A DNA stretch of 64,000 bases from NCBI RefSeq assembly GCF_000224145.3, contig NC_020173.2, positions 2,193,494-2,257,493 on the forward strand, in the 5' to 3' direction. A program made the translations under genes and the position numbers. This document shows positions 1-13,816 of the stretch, piece after piece. Origin of the DNA: Ciona intestinalis. Its lineage: Eukaryota > Chordata > Ascidiacea > Phlebobranchia > Cionidae. The notes beneath the pieces were generated by a model. It saw only the letters and a list, made by a program, of their open reading frames with translations. It was not told the origin of the DNA and did not search any database. The stretch's first letter is position 1. Every line of letters begins with the position of its first letter.

Positions 1-1595
1 AACTGCTACCATTTCTACTGTTAAGTATAGTAAAGTATTTGGCTTTATACGTTGTCTCTATATATGCCACATTCTTACACTAAAGTGGCTGGAACATTAC
101 TTATGTATATAACAGACGACACACTAGCTTCCAATCCTGCCTATTTAAAACGTCATATTTGTTGTTTAATCTACACTTTAATCATTCTACTGGTTGTAAA
201 CAAAACAACAAAAGTCCCGACAAAAGGGTCAAGTTACAACGAATTGTTGTCTGGCTTATTATGTATGCCGTATGGCGTAGGCCCTACAAGACACATCACG
301 CTGGTAGTTATAAAGTACAGACGTCTCCTATCCTTGAGATTTACAGTAAACACGCTAGCGTTGATACACAACCGCGTTTTGTCTTTCGCCATCGAAACTA
401 ATAAGCATTCAAAGTCACACGCTTGAAAAATCCATATTCTCAGCCTTGTGTTTAAACCTGTCTGTTTATTTTCATTAGAAGCAACGTCTTTTTAATCCCA
501 TTTCACGGTGCCTCGCCATGTATACTGTACTGTTGATCACAAGGCATGGCTATCAAACGGGAAATAGTTTGCTGGCGAGACGTGAATTAATGCACGTCAG
601 CTAACTTACTCATGGCAATACAGAATACACAATAGAGTGCTATTTCTATCCGGATGCCAACGAATATTCTACCCAATAATCAGAGCGAACTAAGAATAAC
701 TGCACGTGCTTTATGCAACACATAGGTCTTACAGGCACTTTTAAATCGTGAACGCTACAGCTTTGCATTTCCTGCCCTGGCGTTGAACCTTTGACAGTAA
801 AAATTACATTCGTGACTAGCCATTGTAACATAGTGGTTATGTGATTTAGACAAGGATTTGTGTTGTTAAGCCATAGAGTTAACATCAACTGTCCATTAAA
901 TCAACATTCAAACTTCCTGTCAGCTAGTGACCTTTCAAAAAGCGTGCTTTCCAATTATATACACCTTGCATTCTCTGGCAGCTTCTTCCCCTTTGTTGTT
1001 GTTTGCCAATCATTGCGGTTTTGATTTCGGGGTAACATGCACTTCCAAAGCACCGTGCCAACGGCCCGTCAAAAAACATTAGCTTGCTGTAATTTCTCCC
1101 AGTATCATAATCTATTTACCCAGGGTCTTAAAAATCAAGTGAACTTTAAAATGAAGGGGATTGCCTTTCCCGTTACGGTCTGGTAACTTGGAATCCTTAT
1201 TTACCCTAAACTAAACTATTTACGAAGTTCAGAACCCAAAACAAGCTTTTAAATAATACCTTTTCAATCTGTATCGATTCCACACATCGGGCTACTAAAG
1301 TTTTAATTACGCCTCCATTCAAACCATGTTTGGCTTGGTTTCCCTAAATAATTAATTCCAAGAGACCAGGCAATAATTAAGACGACACGCTCACGGCTTT
1401 GAGTTTTGTTTTATCTTTATGCATGTTGGTATTAAACGTTTCACGCTTACTACCAACCTTGCCGCAATGAATATCAACACTCCACTCATTACACCTGTCT
1501 CCCTTTCCTGCTGACTATTGAAACGACACACGCATTTCAATACTACCAGTCATAGCACATACAAGTACATTTCTAGTACAAATGTACAACATGTT

Positions 1596-1763
1596 TAGTT
1601 GGGGTAAAATAGAACAAGTTTTCATCCTATTTTCGTGTATAAATGGAAAGTAAACAAAAAACGTTCAAATATATACAACCGTAGCGTTCTATAAAGACCC
1701 CAAAATAGCGTAACTATGGGATATCCTGTACTAAATGTGTCCCATTTTATCCCACAGTACTAT
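1596..1763 (+). mobile_element. Decayed MITE copy (GTAGGGTGGGG family)
   Basis: The termini are degenerate versions of the family ends: a TAGTTGGGGTAAAAT-like start and a GTGTCCCATTTTATCCCACAGTACTATA-like end. Between them is the conserved GTAAACAAA block. It is the only family member in the first 11 kb and is strongly diverged, so it is probably old. Confidence 0.6.
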
Positions 1764-2788
1764 ACAACCTGCTACACTAAACTATTACAGAGAACTTTTA
1801 ATATTGCCGTTCAGACATAACAACTCTTGGAAACTCTACACCTGCCACATTTCAATGGCAGCCATCAATCATACGTAACTACATCCTATTACTCAAACAT
1901 TCTTATATTACTCTTCGAAATAGGTACAGTGATTTGAGACCACTGACGTCGGCAAAGGCAAATTTGCAGCAAACGATAAAAGTGTTTACGATAAAATCTT
2001 GTGCATTTACTTCGCTGACTTTTTGTATCTAGTTCTGCAGTAAACAACATTAAGGGAAAGGCGGAAATGTGGAAACGTATGTATCCTTCAATGTCTAATT
2101 TGACGTCGCGAAATCGACTTTGTGATTAGCATGCGGTAGTCTGACCGCCACACTTTCTATTTAAGCTGCCACTCAGTAGGATTAAGGCTCACTAACGGGC
2201 CATAGGTTTCGCTACAAAGCCAGCACTCGTAACGAATCTGTAAAAACAAAACATAGCCACTTGACCAGTGTTTACCGAACGAATTCCTTTCTCACACTTT
2301 CTATTCGGCAACACTGTCCAGCCACTTCAAGCGCAATGCGCTGACTAGTGAACTGTCCCTACTCACGTCTAGTCTAGCTTTCGAGCTCACACCTTCTTTT
2401 GAAAACAATATTTATGAGTGTAACTATGAATGTATGCGCTTACCTTCTACGTAGGTACGTTTTTCTCTTTTGTAAATACCAGATAGAACCCGTATCGCAT
2501 TACCGCGTATGATAAGCGCTGTATACCAAACAGTGCTATGTGTATAGGCTTTGATTACAATTCCAAACACGCGCCACACGAGCCGGCGTCTTTAAATACA
2601 ACGCACAAAACCTCGTGACGCAAAACCAGCGACTTGAACCGACGTAAATACGCAGAATTTTCTTGGTAAAACTCTATACATGGAATTGAATAATTGGTTT
2701 ATGAACCGCAGCTAATTAATAGGATTGTGTGTGGGCCACACGTATACATTCACTTTAAGTGGCTTCGCTTATGACCCCATACCGCTAT

Positions 2789-2796
2789 TGACGTCA
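2789..2796. promoter_or_regulatory. Perfect CRE palindrome TGACGTCA
   Basis: An exact 8-bp ATF/CREB consensus palindrome. It is one of three perfect copies (also at 3363 and 6792) within 4 kb of gene-free DNA. Near-matches TGACGTCG occur near 1943 and 2101. Function is inferred from the motif only. Confidence 0.3.
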
Positions 2797-3362
2797 GAGA
2801 CAATGCAAACCTATGCCTTTATACCGTTGGGAATAGCATGCGGTTTTCTTTTGTCGTTTTGAACTTGTTTGATTCCTAATCCAGCGGGAACCGGTTAAAA
2901 CCGCAATAACAACACAAGGTTGTGTACAAATTCCCCCAATGCAGCAATAATGGAAACAACATGTATATGGGAAGCTTTCATTCCATATAGGTGACTCTTC
3001 AAGCGGTGCTACACAAACAGTTTATACGGGCAAGCCACTCTCAACTGTGAACAAAACACGGGGCTTCAAGTGTTGAACGCACAGAGCGCTGTGTTGTGAG
3101 AGTTGGCCTTTTTAGTTTTCACTTTTTCAACCGCAAAAAAGTATCCACTACGAGAGAAGCGTCGATTTACCTCCATTTTGGGGTGAATTCGGCTGCCTAT
3201 ATGTCCCTTCTTTACGTCAACTATTTCCTTAGCTAACATGGATATTTACATGTTGTATATAACACCGTGTAATCCTGTACTTGTCTGTTTTGGCGTTTCG
3301 TCAACAAAAGCGTGCACCCCACTTTACTGAAGTGCGTTTGAACTCAAAAGAGAATTGCGCTG

Positions 3363-3370
3363 TGACGTCA
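3363..3370. promoter_or_regulatory. Perfect CRE palindrome TGACGTCA
   Basis: Second exact ATF/CREB consensus palindrome of the 2.8-6.8 kb cluster. No nearby promoter or gene is recognisable, so any role would be as a distal element. Confidence 0.3.
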
Positions 3371-6300
3371 AACGTAGCCGGCGAACAAGTATGCTTATAC
3401 AAGCTGGCTGGTGTTAATACTTCGCAGGGTATTCAGTAATGAATCCAGGTGGTCGACCACAGTGTCGCTGACCCTTATACAACTGTAGGAATGAGGATAT
3501 CATTCAATGTAAACTTGTACCTGTGAGTTGACCAAACAAAACGTACGCAACACTTTAAAACTACTTAATAAAAATAAATCAGCTCTACATAACTGAAATA
3601 TAACCGCCTTTTTTAGTCCGGTATTATAAACACTAAAAATATAATAAAAAAACTTGATTTCTAGTTTGTAAATATGAAACATCTGATAACTTTACCCCAG
3701 TCGATTTGCACAGCTGTCTGCGTTTCCAACTTGTTTTAAAGTATTCAGGTTAAATCTAAAGCGTTATAAAATTTCGCTAATTACGTAATTATATACTAAA
3801 CAAATAACGTAACAGCATGCCGATCAGTTATGCAACTAAACAGTTTCACAAGTCCTTATAGCCTCACTTGACCCATACATAGACATACACTAATACAACA
3901 ACATATGATACCATGCCGCATAATCATCTCTTTATACCTAGTATGTGTACATAGTCCGAATATACCTTAAAATAAATGATTTTGCACCGTAATTATCCTT
4001 ATCAAAAAGCAAATAGGACTTTTGACGCCTTTTCTCCACAGTTAAAACACATGATAACCAATCTAAAGCACCAGGTTATGATTTTAATTTAAAAAACAAC
4101 ACAATTACCTATAAAGCAACAAATTTTTAACCCGTAACTGATCCGGGATTTTGTTTAATATTTAATACCGACTCGGAATCCGCCCGTTTTTGTTTTTGTC
4201 AGATATTAATAATTAATGGCAGAACCAAACGACTTTAAGATTGTATTCTTTCCAGTTTTCTTTAATGCGGTTAACATGCTGCCCGGCTATCATCTAAAAT
4301 CTAAATTTTCAAAGCAGTTTGATGTCTTCACTATCCTAGTATATACCGTAAAAACGACGTTATGTTCCCTCTTTCTTGTTTTTTTTAAAACTACGGCCGC
4401 ATAATTTATTGTAAACCCATTGTGGCGTAACAAATAAGAAATCTCGTGGCCTCCACGTTAATTGAAAGTGACTTGCTTTTCAAAAACAAGTTGGTGCGCT
4501 TTCGAATAGCAATAACAAGTGACGTAGAAAACCAGGGGACTCTCTGCGAATATACACCATTATAATGCAGTGCATTCTGCAGAGCATAAGCAGTTTATAA
4601 AGATTAACATTGCTGCATAATTTCGTTTTTGCTGACGAGAAAATGAAATTATTTCTCCCCGATCTATATATCGATAATTCCGTTGATTTTCCGGAAACTA
4701 GGAACTGTCCTAATTGGACGCCGAAACAGAAAACTTATATCTTGATTTAAAATAAGTTGCTGACTTTGGAATACTCCCAGCTTGCCTGGTGTTCATTTTT
4801 TTGCCATAAACCTGCTTTTTTATTGGAGCATGAAACTAACACTATATACACCATGTCGACTTTTACACGCTACCTTGTATTTACATGTGTACGATAGACC
4901 ACGATGGAAAAATACAAGTCGCTTAAAGAGCCCACTTGCTTGTATCGCCTACAGTACCTGTCGTTAACCGTTGACTTTTACTTGACTTTTTCTCCTTGTC
5001 GTACATTCTACATGACATCATATTTTCAATGGTCATCCCCACGTGACCGTTACACAAACACCGGTCACTACGTCATAATAGCGGCTAGCGACAACTTTAG
5101 GCGCTATGACGTTAGACATAGGTACCGCAACAAAGACGTAGGATCGTAATAACCCAAAACGATTACCCGTCAAAATAAATATGAGCGTAAATATAGCCGG
5201 TTCTTATTTTCAAGCATAGCAGGTGTTTCAACAGACATTCTCTTGTCTTTCAAAACAGGTAGCTCTTAAATAGGTTTCACACTCGATTTAGCGTGCAAAT
5301 AACACTATCTAGATTGGTATGCAATCCTATACATAATCACGTACGCTTTATATCCTTATATACGCATAGCATTATACATTTGCACCAACCGAGCCCCAAC
5401 CTAAACTGTACGTTACTGTGTTCCACCCTGTACAATGCATTACAATCGGTGAACGTTTAACTTTTGGCGCTCATTACGAACTGTTTACAGTCAATATTAC
5501 TTTTAGTTTTGACCATAAGGCAAAATTCTTGAAACGGTCATTTCGTTAAAATCAAATTCACCCCAAACAAACCTTATGTGCAAGCCAACTGAAAAACGAT
5601 AATACTATTCACCTATGACACAAGTACATGTAGATTTCCCTTTCTGAACGACAAAAAAACAGAAAATTCCGAGCATAAATTTGAATGAATGTTGTTTTTG
5701 TCCTTTCGCATTGACTTTTCATGACCTGGGTTTCTCTTCCGGCTATCTGATCCCTCGCCTTGAAATCCTCAATCTGGGCTCTGCTGCGGCAGTCAAGCAA
5801 ATCGTAACAGCACGCGGCGGATATATACAACCCACCCCTACCCAAGGCTACTTTCAAAAGCGTGCGCTTGTTAAAACAACGCGTTACCGAAATGGGTTTA
5901 CAGCGAAGCGAAATACGTAAACAGGTAAAATTAATTTTCCCCGATACCCCATACCACTATAACAACTGCGCTCGTCGTCATTTCAAGGGCCTTTCAAGTT
6001 CTCAAGTGTGGGGATTCCCAAATCGTACGAGCGCAGGAACAAAAAGGCTCGTTAAAACAATAGAACGTGGGAACTCAAAAGAGTAAAGCGGACGTGACAC
6101 TGCAGGTTGTTGTGTGGTCAAAAAGTACAGAATAAAATGCGTGGTTTTTCGGAACGTTTTTATTCTATTCACACGAAATGATTCACTTCTTCCGCCTTTA
6201 ATAAAATCCCAAACAAAGTATCATAACCCACATTGTGACTAACGCAACAATGAATGGCCACTTTCAGCCTCTTTCCTATTTAGTCTCATTAACATAACTC

Positions 6301-6780
6301 GGCTGTTCGAGTGATTCAGAGTCTGAACACGGGGACGCCAAACCTGTCGTCTCTGACGTTTCACAACGTACAGGGGCGCGAAGATTACTACTGTTATCAT
6401 GCCTCAAAATCGGTAGTTTCTGCTCCAATTAGCAGTATATATACAGCTAGAAATCGAACGTGACCAGAAAAGGTGTTTCGCAATGCATTTAAAGCTACCT
6501 GCTTTGAATGCTTACATCATAGACACGAAGTACGTGTTGGTAAAAGCAACATAGAGGCTTTTCAAGGGTTTTATCGCGCTAAAGCTAATTAATTATGTAT
6601 GCGATATAACCACCGGCAGCTTAAAACGGGCACAAGCGGCCCTTTGTCGTATCAGCATGACAACCCCTATTACAGTTTTAGCGACTAAATAACCCCTAGC
6701 GTTTAATCGCCAAACCTAATTTTAAATTATATCCAAAAATATTTCGTTGTGTATACACTGTTTGATGTAAAAGCTTCCGA

Positions 6781-6799
6781 TGACGTAATTATGACGTCA
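6781..6799. promoter_or_regulatory. CRE half-match plus perfect CRE
   Basis: A TGACGTAA at 6781 is followed 11 bp later by a perfect TGACGTCA at 6792-6799. This close pair makes it the best candidate ATF/CREB element of the cluster. It rests on motif evidence alone. Confidence 0.35.
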
Positions 6800-9700
6800 G
6801 TTAAGCCACAAATTTGACTTTGAGCGTGTACTTGGTTAATATAAGGGTACTTGAAAAGGAGAAGGCGTTAAAATTGAATTAATTATTAAAGTAGGGGCCT
6901 AGATGCGGTACGATGATGCTTTATGGGACTTGGATTTGGGAACGATTACTCTGCATATAAAAGTCATGCACCGCCGCTCTGAAAGTAGTTTGTAATTTAA
7001 TTTATTTACGTACGCCCCACCGTATCAGATCAAAGGGAAAACTGTGGCAAGTTGCCTAGACACACTTGTGGTAATATGGTGAGGTGTTGCATTTAACGTT
7101 GCGCACTTATAAGAGGTTATGAACATACCTGGCAGGGTGTCAAGGTTCCAATTTAATTAAACAAATTTCTTTAGCACTTTATAGCAAACAATAGATTCAG
7201 TTATATAACCTATAAAAGCATTAAAACAAAGGAAAAATAATAGTCAACTGTTTTTGAATGATGCACATTTGTATTTACTCATGAAATTGTGCAAAGTTCT
7301 CACAATGCACTGAATTTGTGGTAATCGTGAACGAAATGCTTGTAATCTGCTTATAATAGAAATAAATTTGTTTATACAAATATACTGTAGCTGGTCAACT
7401 GGTACACTCCAGTGGGAGTAATAAACACCTTTTATTAACGACGGTACACCCTGGGGTATAGAAACCCCTGTTTAAAATGCACTGACCTAAGCTATATAAG
7501 CATTTCTTGAAAATATTTTAGTGGTACGTATAGATTTCCACCATTTCGTCTGCCATTCGCTATATTTAAAGACTTTATTGGAGGAGATAAAAATTCGGAA
7601 ATACACTACGTTTTTTTTATACCAGATGAGCCGCTAAAAGACTATTTACATTATGCCTGGTAGCAGAAGTAACAAAATACTTTCTCACTTTGACTTAAAG
7701 CCAGTAAAAAACTAAAACATATGTTCGTCTCCATATATAAGTTACATTTTAACAGCACAAAGTCTCGTCGGCGAGTGTACAACACATGTTAAAAGCTCTT
7801 ACAGGGACACACCTTGTGCCTAATGAGTTTAAAAACCTCGACACCGAACACATTAGTGCACACCTTACTAGTAATAAAAATACCGCTGTACCACTAACCA
7901 GATACATAAATTCTGCCGCTCCACAAAGACACGTTGTATTTCTACTTAAACTTTGAAGCATATTTAAGCAAAATATGTTATTCGAGCTAGTAAACTTCGC
8001 AGAAAAATTTTCACTTTTAAACGTCATAGATACCACATCTAATCTGATATTGTGGCGGTGAATAAGTTGCTCATTACACGCCCTCGCCTTATGACTGTCA
8101 TTAAAAACGCCGATGATTAGTTAACAGCCTACGTGACTTATCTGCAAAACTGAAACAGCAATAATTTTAAATGTAGAAAACTATAACAGCTATAATCTTT
8201 TTAAAAGCTTGCTTTGATATCAGTACACACTGCAGTATAGGCAGGTAAAGTCCTTAGGAAATCTTTAGGCTTCTTGGTCTGTTGACTTTCTTCTATAAGG
8301 TGCACGTCTGGCATTTGCGTCACTCGCTAGAAATAGAAAGTTTTATCCTTACATTAACTTGCAGAAAATCCGCCTAACTTTTCTCCGGTCGAAGTTCTAA
8401 ATTATTCATAATTACTACCTGACTAAAGTACAAGTTCGACAGCTCTTGCCACGAAGTTGGCAGCTGTTTGAGGCCCGAAAAGTTACCACCCCTTCGCGGG
8501 CTTTCAAGTCCAGCGCTCAGGTGCTACATAATTGCTTCTGACTCAATATAGGAAGACAAGCATTTTGCCACGGCTTAAAATCTCGTTAATGCCGACGCTA
8601 ACCGGTCGGCTGCGCTCTGATTCAACATTTAACGCGAGATACCATCGGCTGTAACCTATAGGGGTGTCGGCAGCTGATTTTTTGCTTGGGAGAAAGCGGT
8701 TTTAGGGGAAAGCCTGTGTTTTGGTTCTAAAGTGCCATAAAACGTACATAAATAGTCAACTCTCTCGGATCATTGCACAATGTAAACTGGAGGGCACTTA
8801 CGACTAATTCAGATAAACTCAACATTTGAATGTCCTTTTATCACAGTGGTGACTCATAAAGGATCAAATGCAACTCCACAAATCAGTCCCTTTCGGAAAT
8901 TTTATCGAAAGTAATTACGACCACAAGAATATAATGGCACAAGAAGACAAGCAGTACAACATGCACGCCATAACGCTGGTAGAATAGTGTTTTATGATTT
9001 CCCAACCAAGCCGACCAATCTTGACACTTTCAATCAACATTACGTACGTGCATCATGACATTCTATAAATTCGCGATGAAAATTTATAATTCATAATATG
9101 ACCGTATTTTCAAAGATTACGTATGGATTTTGTCTGCTACGGTTGCCACGTATACAGTTATTGACTGAGTCTGTCGGGTCAGATTTAGTTTTGCACATTG
9201 TTTTTATATGGTCCATTTAATACAATAAATGTCATAGTTTGGGATCACAAACAGTTTGAAATGCTTCGAGAACAAATCCAATTGCCCGTAATAGGTTCAG
9301 TGACCATTGCGAACGCTACGGTCATGTAGGCTACATTACTAAACTTTTACAAACACTGATTTTATGTTGATAACATAAACTGCATGTAAATACCTTAGAG
9401 AAAAGGCGCTTGCACGTAACTCAAGATCACGATCAGTATTGATTTCTTCGGAACTTCTATCTTTGAAATTCGCTTACGTAATGCGGTTGATTCGTACGAC
9501 GTTAAGTTACGCAAAGTGACTTTCTATGCGTCAAAAGTGGCACGTTTTTCCTGCGCATCAGCGAGTAATTACGTTATATGTGTTTATGTTTTGAATATTA
9601 TGGATTAAATGTAATTCCGATCAAAATGTATTTAAAATCTGAAAGTTTTGTTATTGTGTCATGTGTCATGTTTCAGTCGAATTACAATTTATAATTGTGT

Positions 9701-11397
9701 TTTTGTTTTTAGGGTAACTATTACTTTTCGCGGCCTGTTTCTGCTGGCGCAACGTTGGCTATCTACAGCAATACACCATGACGACACACAGTCAAGCCTT
9801 TTAATTGCTGTTGGCAGTCGGCATTCTCCATTTTAAAATAAAGTAAGTTCATATTGTTATGTTGGATATTTACCTTTTAATAGTAATATTCAAACTTTAT
9901 CTGTATAACTATGTAACCGAAGTAAGGTTTCCCACATTCGTGTATAGCAGTATAAAAGCGTCCCTGCCAAGCGCCAGCATTGAACTGTTATTTGTAGCTT
10001 GAACTTTAAATGAATCTCCGGAGGTCGCGCGGTTATCAGAGAATGCTGTTGTAACGTAAGTGTGTTAGCAATTTAATTAACATTGGCGCTTTTGGCTGCT
10101 GAGCGTCGTTTAGTGGTCACAGTGGTTTTCCGGACAGCTCGATACGAAAGGTTGCGGAGTTTAAAACGACCGAGAAACGAGATATATTCGGCCCGCAGCC
10201 AGGGGCGGCTTAGACTCCAGATAAATCCGATCATCTGTAACTTAATTTACATTCACTCAGCGTGTAATCGTATCTGTTGCAACACTAACGAATCGAAGAC
10301 CGACTTTTTAGGCCTTAATTCACATACTGCGCTTTGATGTTTGCTCAAGTACAGCAGCGAGCCATACAGACAGTTCACTCAAAAATATCAAGAGCCGATT
10401 AATACATCAAACCAAAACAAACTGTTTTTTTTTGGCCGAATTTTCACCTATACCGTCTTCAATGAAATCTGAACGATTACGTGTCGACTAAAAATAGAAC
10501 TGACATAAAACCGCTGGTATATAAAACCGGCTCGTTACCGTTTCATAACATAAACTTCGAAGCAAGCCACTTGAAAAAAATCAGCGTAAAACCTCGCCTA
10601 TGCTATTAACTGACTGTGCCTATGTGGTCTATTCCCGCTTGTTTTGTTACGGGTCACATTACGAACAGACTATTTGCTGTTTTGACCGAGATAAGTAGCA
10701 AACCCAAGAATTTTTGGTTAGTTTAAAAAATCATTTTAACAAATAGGCAATCCATCATATTTGTCTCCGAAACGAAGGGAAATTGAAAAGACAAATGCAG
10801 TGAGTGAATACGGCGGTAGAGGTTGCGGTAGAGGTTACATAGTTAAGCCCAAGCCCACGCCATCGGTCTGGATAAGCCTTTCCAACGCTTTTTATTTATT
10901 CATAATACAAATCGTAACCTGAGTGAGACGGACTGCCTTGCCGACCACTAATCCTAAGCAAATACACTTGGACGTATGCTGTGTTAACTCAACATCCATT
11001 ATGTTGAATACTCGCTTTCAAAATGATGGTGTTTTTCCCCGATTTGCGGACATCAATGTTTGCCGCGAAAATTGTACCTTATACATTTTAAAACCCGAGA
11101 ATTCGCTCATTTTCGTAAATAAACGACTGATGCGTCAGCGGTTTTAGTAGATCACGGTCAAAATACTTCACTCTTATAAATCATTTCTTACAGCAAGTTA
11201 CCAGTTTGGCCGGCAGCGATTTTTTGTAAGATTTCGCAAGTTTTTATTTAAAATCTGGAGCATAGAGTATATACTCGTGTGTGGGCTTTTCAATTTTAAC
11301 CGTGAAATTGAAAATAAAACCCTGAGAATTCCAATCTTCTAAGATGATATATATATGGACAACTCCGCCTGAATGAAGTTTTTGGTTTATAAGTCGT

Positions 11398-11853
11398 TAG
11401 GGTGGGGGGAGACGTGACAGCTTTAGCTCATAACGTCTAAATATTCTGATCGTATTTTAAACAATTAACAACGGTCTATATATGGGATTTGTGAGGATAC
11501 GGCTTAATAATTCTTTGAATGGTCTTTGTTTACTACCAAATTTGACGAGAAAATTAAACTGTATATATAGTAGGGTGAGGGGAAGATGGGACACCTTTTC
11601 GTTTAGTTTTTTCTTTTCATTTGGTAGTAAACAAAGAACATTCAAAGAATTATGAAACCGTTTTTTCACGATTTCCACAGACCGTTGTTAAATGTTTAAA
11701 ACACGATCAGGTTATTTGGATATTATGTGTTAAAAGTGTCCCATCTTCCACCACTCTTCTATATATTGGATTTGTTTTTGAAATTAACTGTCAGTGCCAG
11801 AAGCTCCTATCTTAAAATGAAAAGGTGTCCCATCTTACCCCACACTACTATAT
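11398..11853 (-). mobile_element. MITE interrupted by a second MITE
   Basis: A minus-orientation copy starts with TAGGGTGGGGGGAGA at 11398 and runs through the conserved core (ATCAGAATATTT-like block, then TTTGTTTACTACCAAAT) to about 11561. Its missing far end, with GGTGTCCCATCTTACCCC and ACTACTATAT, appears at about 11817-11853. The DNA between holds a complete plus-orientation copy (11569-11762) and about 55 bp of other sequence, so this is a nested insertion. Confidence 0.8.
11569..11762 (+). mobile_element. MITE, full-length, nested
   Basis: Full copy about 194 bp long with terminal inverted repeats (AGTAGGGTGAGGGGAAGATG at the left, its inverse at the right) and the TTTGGTAGTAAACAAAGAAC core. 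It sits head-to-head against the older minus copy starting at 11398. Confidence 0.85.
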
Positions 11854-13816
11854 TTACTGAGTAAGAAAAGTAACAAGCACTGTAAAAATGCGGAAAACAG
11901 CTTTAAAGTACAATGCGGAAACCCTTTTAAAAACCGATCCCTCTCTTCAATTACATCGTTGTTAATTCGTTACCGCATAACCTAACACTGGTACATACTA
12001 AATAACGCTTGTGTAAGACGCTGGAGTCTACCATGTATATGTCTTATATATAGACCAATTTGCCTACTTTGCGCAATATTTAAACACACGTAACCTTTAC
12101 ACCGCTTATTTTACATGACATAGCCTAACGTGCCGTGCGGTGCCTACAAAACTCAATACAGTATAGGATTTTATATCAGACAGCATATCAAGAGGCGCAG
12201 TTTCCGCCAGCTTCCGTTAATTTCCTGAATGTACATCACAAAAACTTGCTCTTCTTCCGCCGTAGCTAAAAATAGATCTTACACAACCTTCTTAAACAGT
12301 GCACAGTGTTTCGATTGTGGACTTACAAATATCTTCATGTCAAAACATTCGCGAAGCGCTTCATTAAAACCCCTTTATTCCCATTGAGTTATTTGTGGTA
12401 TTTTTCTCTCTGCAATCTGTTAATATTTGTTTAGCCACGCCAATAGTCCCAATTTGTTTCGGTTTTCATTGCTTTTGTGCCTCGGACGCTTTCACGGACC
12501 ACTCTACACTTCCATCTGCGTCAAGCATCACCGAAATAAGCGTAGACGAAAGACGTACAGTCGTACACCAACACCGTAACCGCTGGATTTTAACTCTGCA
12601 AACAAAAGCGAAATACGAAATGGGTGGTTTGCTTGGTTCGGGCCTTTTTACTGAAGAACCTCCAAATGCTGGAGCAAGGAAAAACACCTTAGCAGAGCAC
12701 ATAAACAATAGGGGCGAATAAAGACGCCGTGACTATAACACCACTGCCAAGGCTACGAATACGGCTAGCGTTGAGGGGGTGTGGTTGGGTATCAGGATGT
12801 CAACAACGTGTTTTCGTGAGTTTTACGTCTTTCGCTTGGCTGCAGTTCAATGAAAGCCGACTGCTACGAACTTTTTAGATTGGCGGCGATAAACTGAACG
12901 CTTTTCAGGGTCGAGGCCAGCAATAACATATGACGTAACAATACACCTTGTGACGGAGCCCAGTCGAACAAGCGTGAAAATAATTCCGTGTAACCGGAAA
13001 ACGGATGAGAAACAATTTTGGAGAAATTTCAATTAAACTGAATGTTTTGCTTGTTTTCTGTCAAGTCCACAACGAATTGATGTGTCATCGCCGCCATTGT
13101 GAGTGTTTGCTGTTCGGATAACACGAAAAGAAATACCCGCAGCCGTAGCACAATACATGATATGAAAAACGAGCTTCTTTCAATAAATAGCTTATTTCGG
13201 TTGTCAAACACACGTCGGAATTTTAATGAAGTGCCGAAGGCGCTATGTCCTGGATTGCAAAGGAAAGTTGAAATCACATCGTTCCAGCCCCTGTGGTTAG
13301 CTACGATACGCGGAATAATAAGCTAACATAGCAGACGCCATGTTTAAATTTAATATCGGGCCCGCGAGAACAATGCGCCGAGATTTCGACCTCTGTCCTC
13401 GGCGGTTGGGTAAATGTTTTCCTCGGGGTGCCGGCCCTGCGGTCGCCATTGTTCGAAAGTTATCAAAGCAACGTTGGTGTTATTGCGCGAACGTTTATTA
13501 GCTGCGTACCGACGTTCGGGGACTGACAAGCCAATTTGCTACACTGTCAGGTCCACAAAACGAAGTATCAAAGACGACAAGAGAACATTAATATGTTTAT
13601 TTAACTCTTTTGTCCGTAATACCATTGTGCAATGCAAATGTTATAAATATATTAAATTCTATATAAAATACAGTAAGTGCGATCAAACAATATAAAACTT
13701 GTTTTTTTTTCGGGAATCGACGCATGTAATGCTTATTTAATTAAAAGTCAATCTAATATATTAAAGCCTTTAATGTGGTATATCGTGAAAATTACCGTTT
13801 TTTTTTAGATTTATGG
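11854..13816. other. Spacer without a supported gene
   Basis: Contains open frames of up to 108 codons on both strands at 12.4-12.7 kb and a more GC-rich patch at 13.3-13.5 kb. None shows a recognisable domain, and I cannot connect them into a spliced gene. Nothing else was seen. Confidence 0.4.

Larger units (their letters stand above)
1..11397. other. Gene-free, nearly repeat-free stretch
   Basis: I find no exon here that I can support. Open frames are all below about 95 codons, show no recognisable family, and are not linked by splice sites of matching phase. Except for one decayed MITE near 1.6 kb, the repeats that fill the rest of the window are missing. Some parts (about 5.6-6.1 kb) are more GC-rich and open on both strands. 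This could be regulatory or intergenic DNA, or a long intron of a gene lying outside the window. Confidence 0.5.

Noticed and set aside
5609..6086. Overlapping open frames on both strands with raised GC
   Set aside because: No recognisable domain, no splice partners, and openness on both strands is explained by base composition.
7749..8036. Minus-strand frame of 95 codons rich in Cys and Leu
   Set aside because: No family resemblance and no neighbouring exon; looks like chance.
12395..12721. Open frames of 108 (plus) and 80 (minus) codons; the minus frame has a KPPISYFAF stretch like the start of a forkhead domain
   Set aside because: The similarity stops after about ten residues, no helix-3 motif follows, and no flanking exon with matching phase was found.
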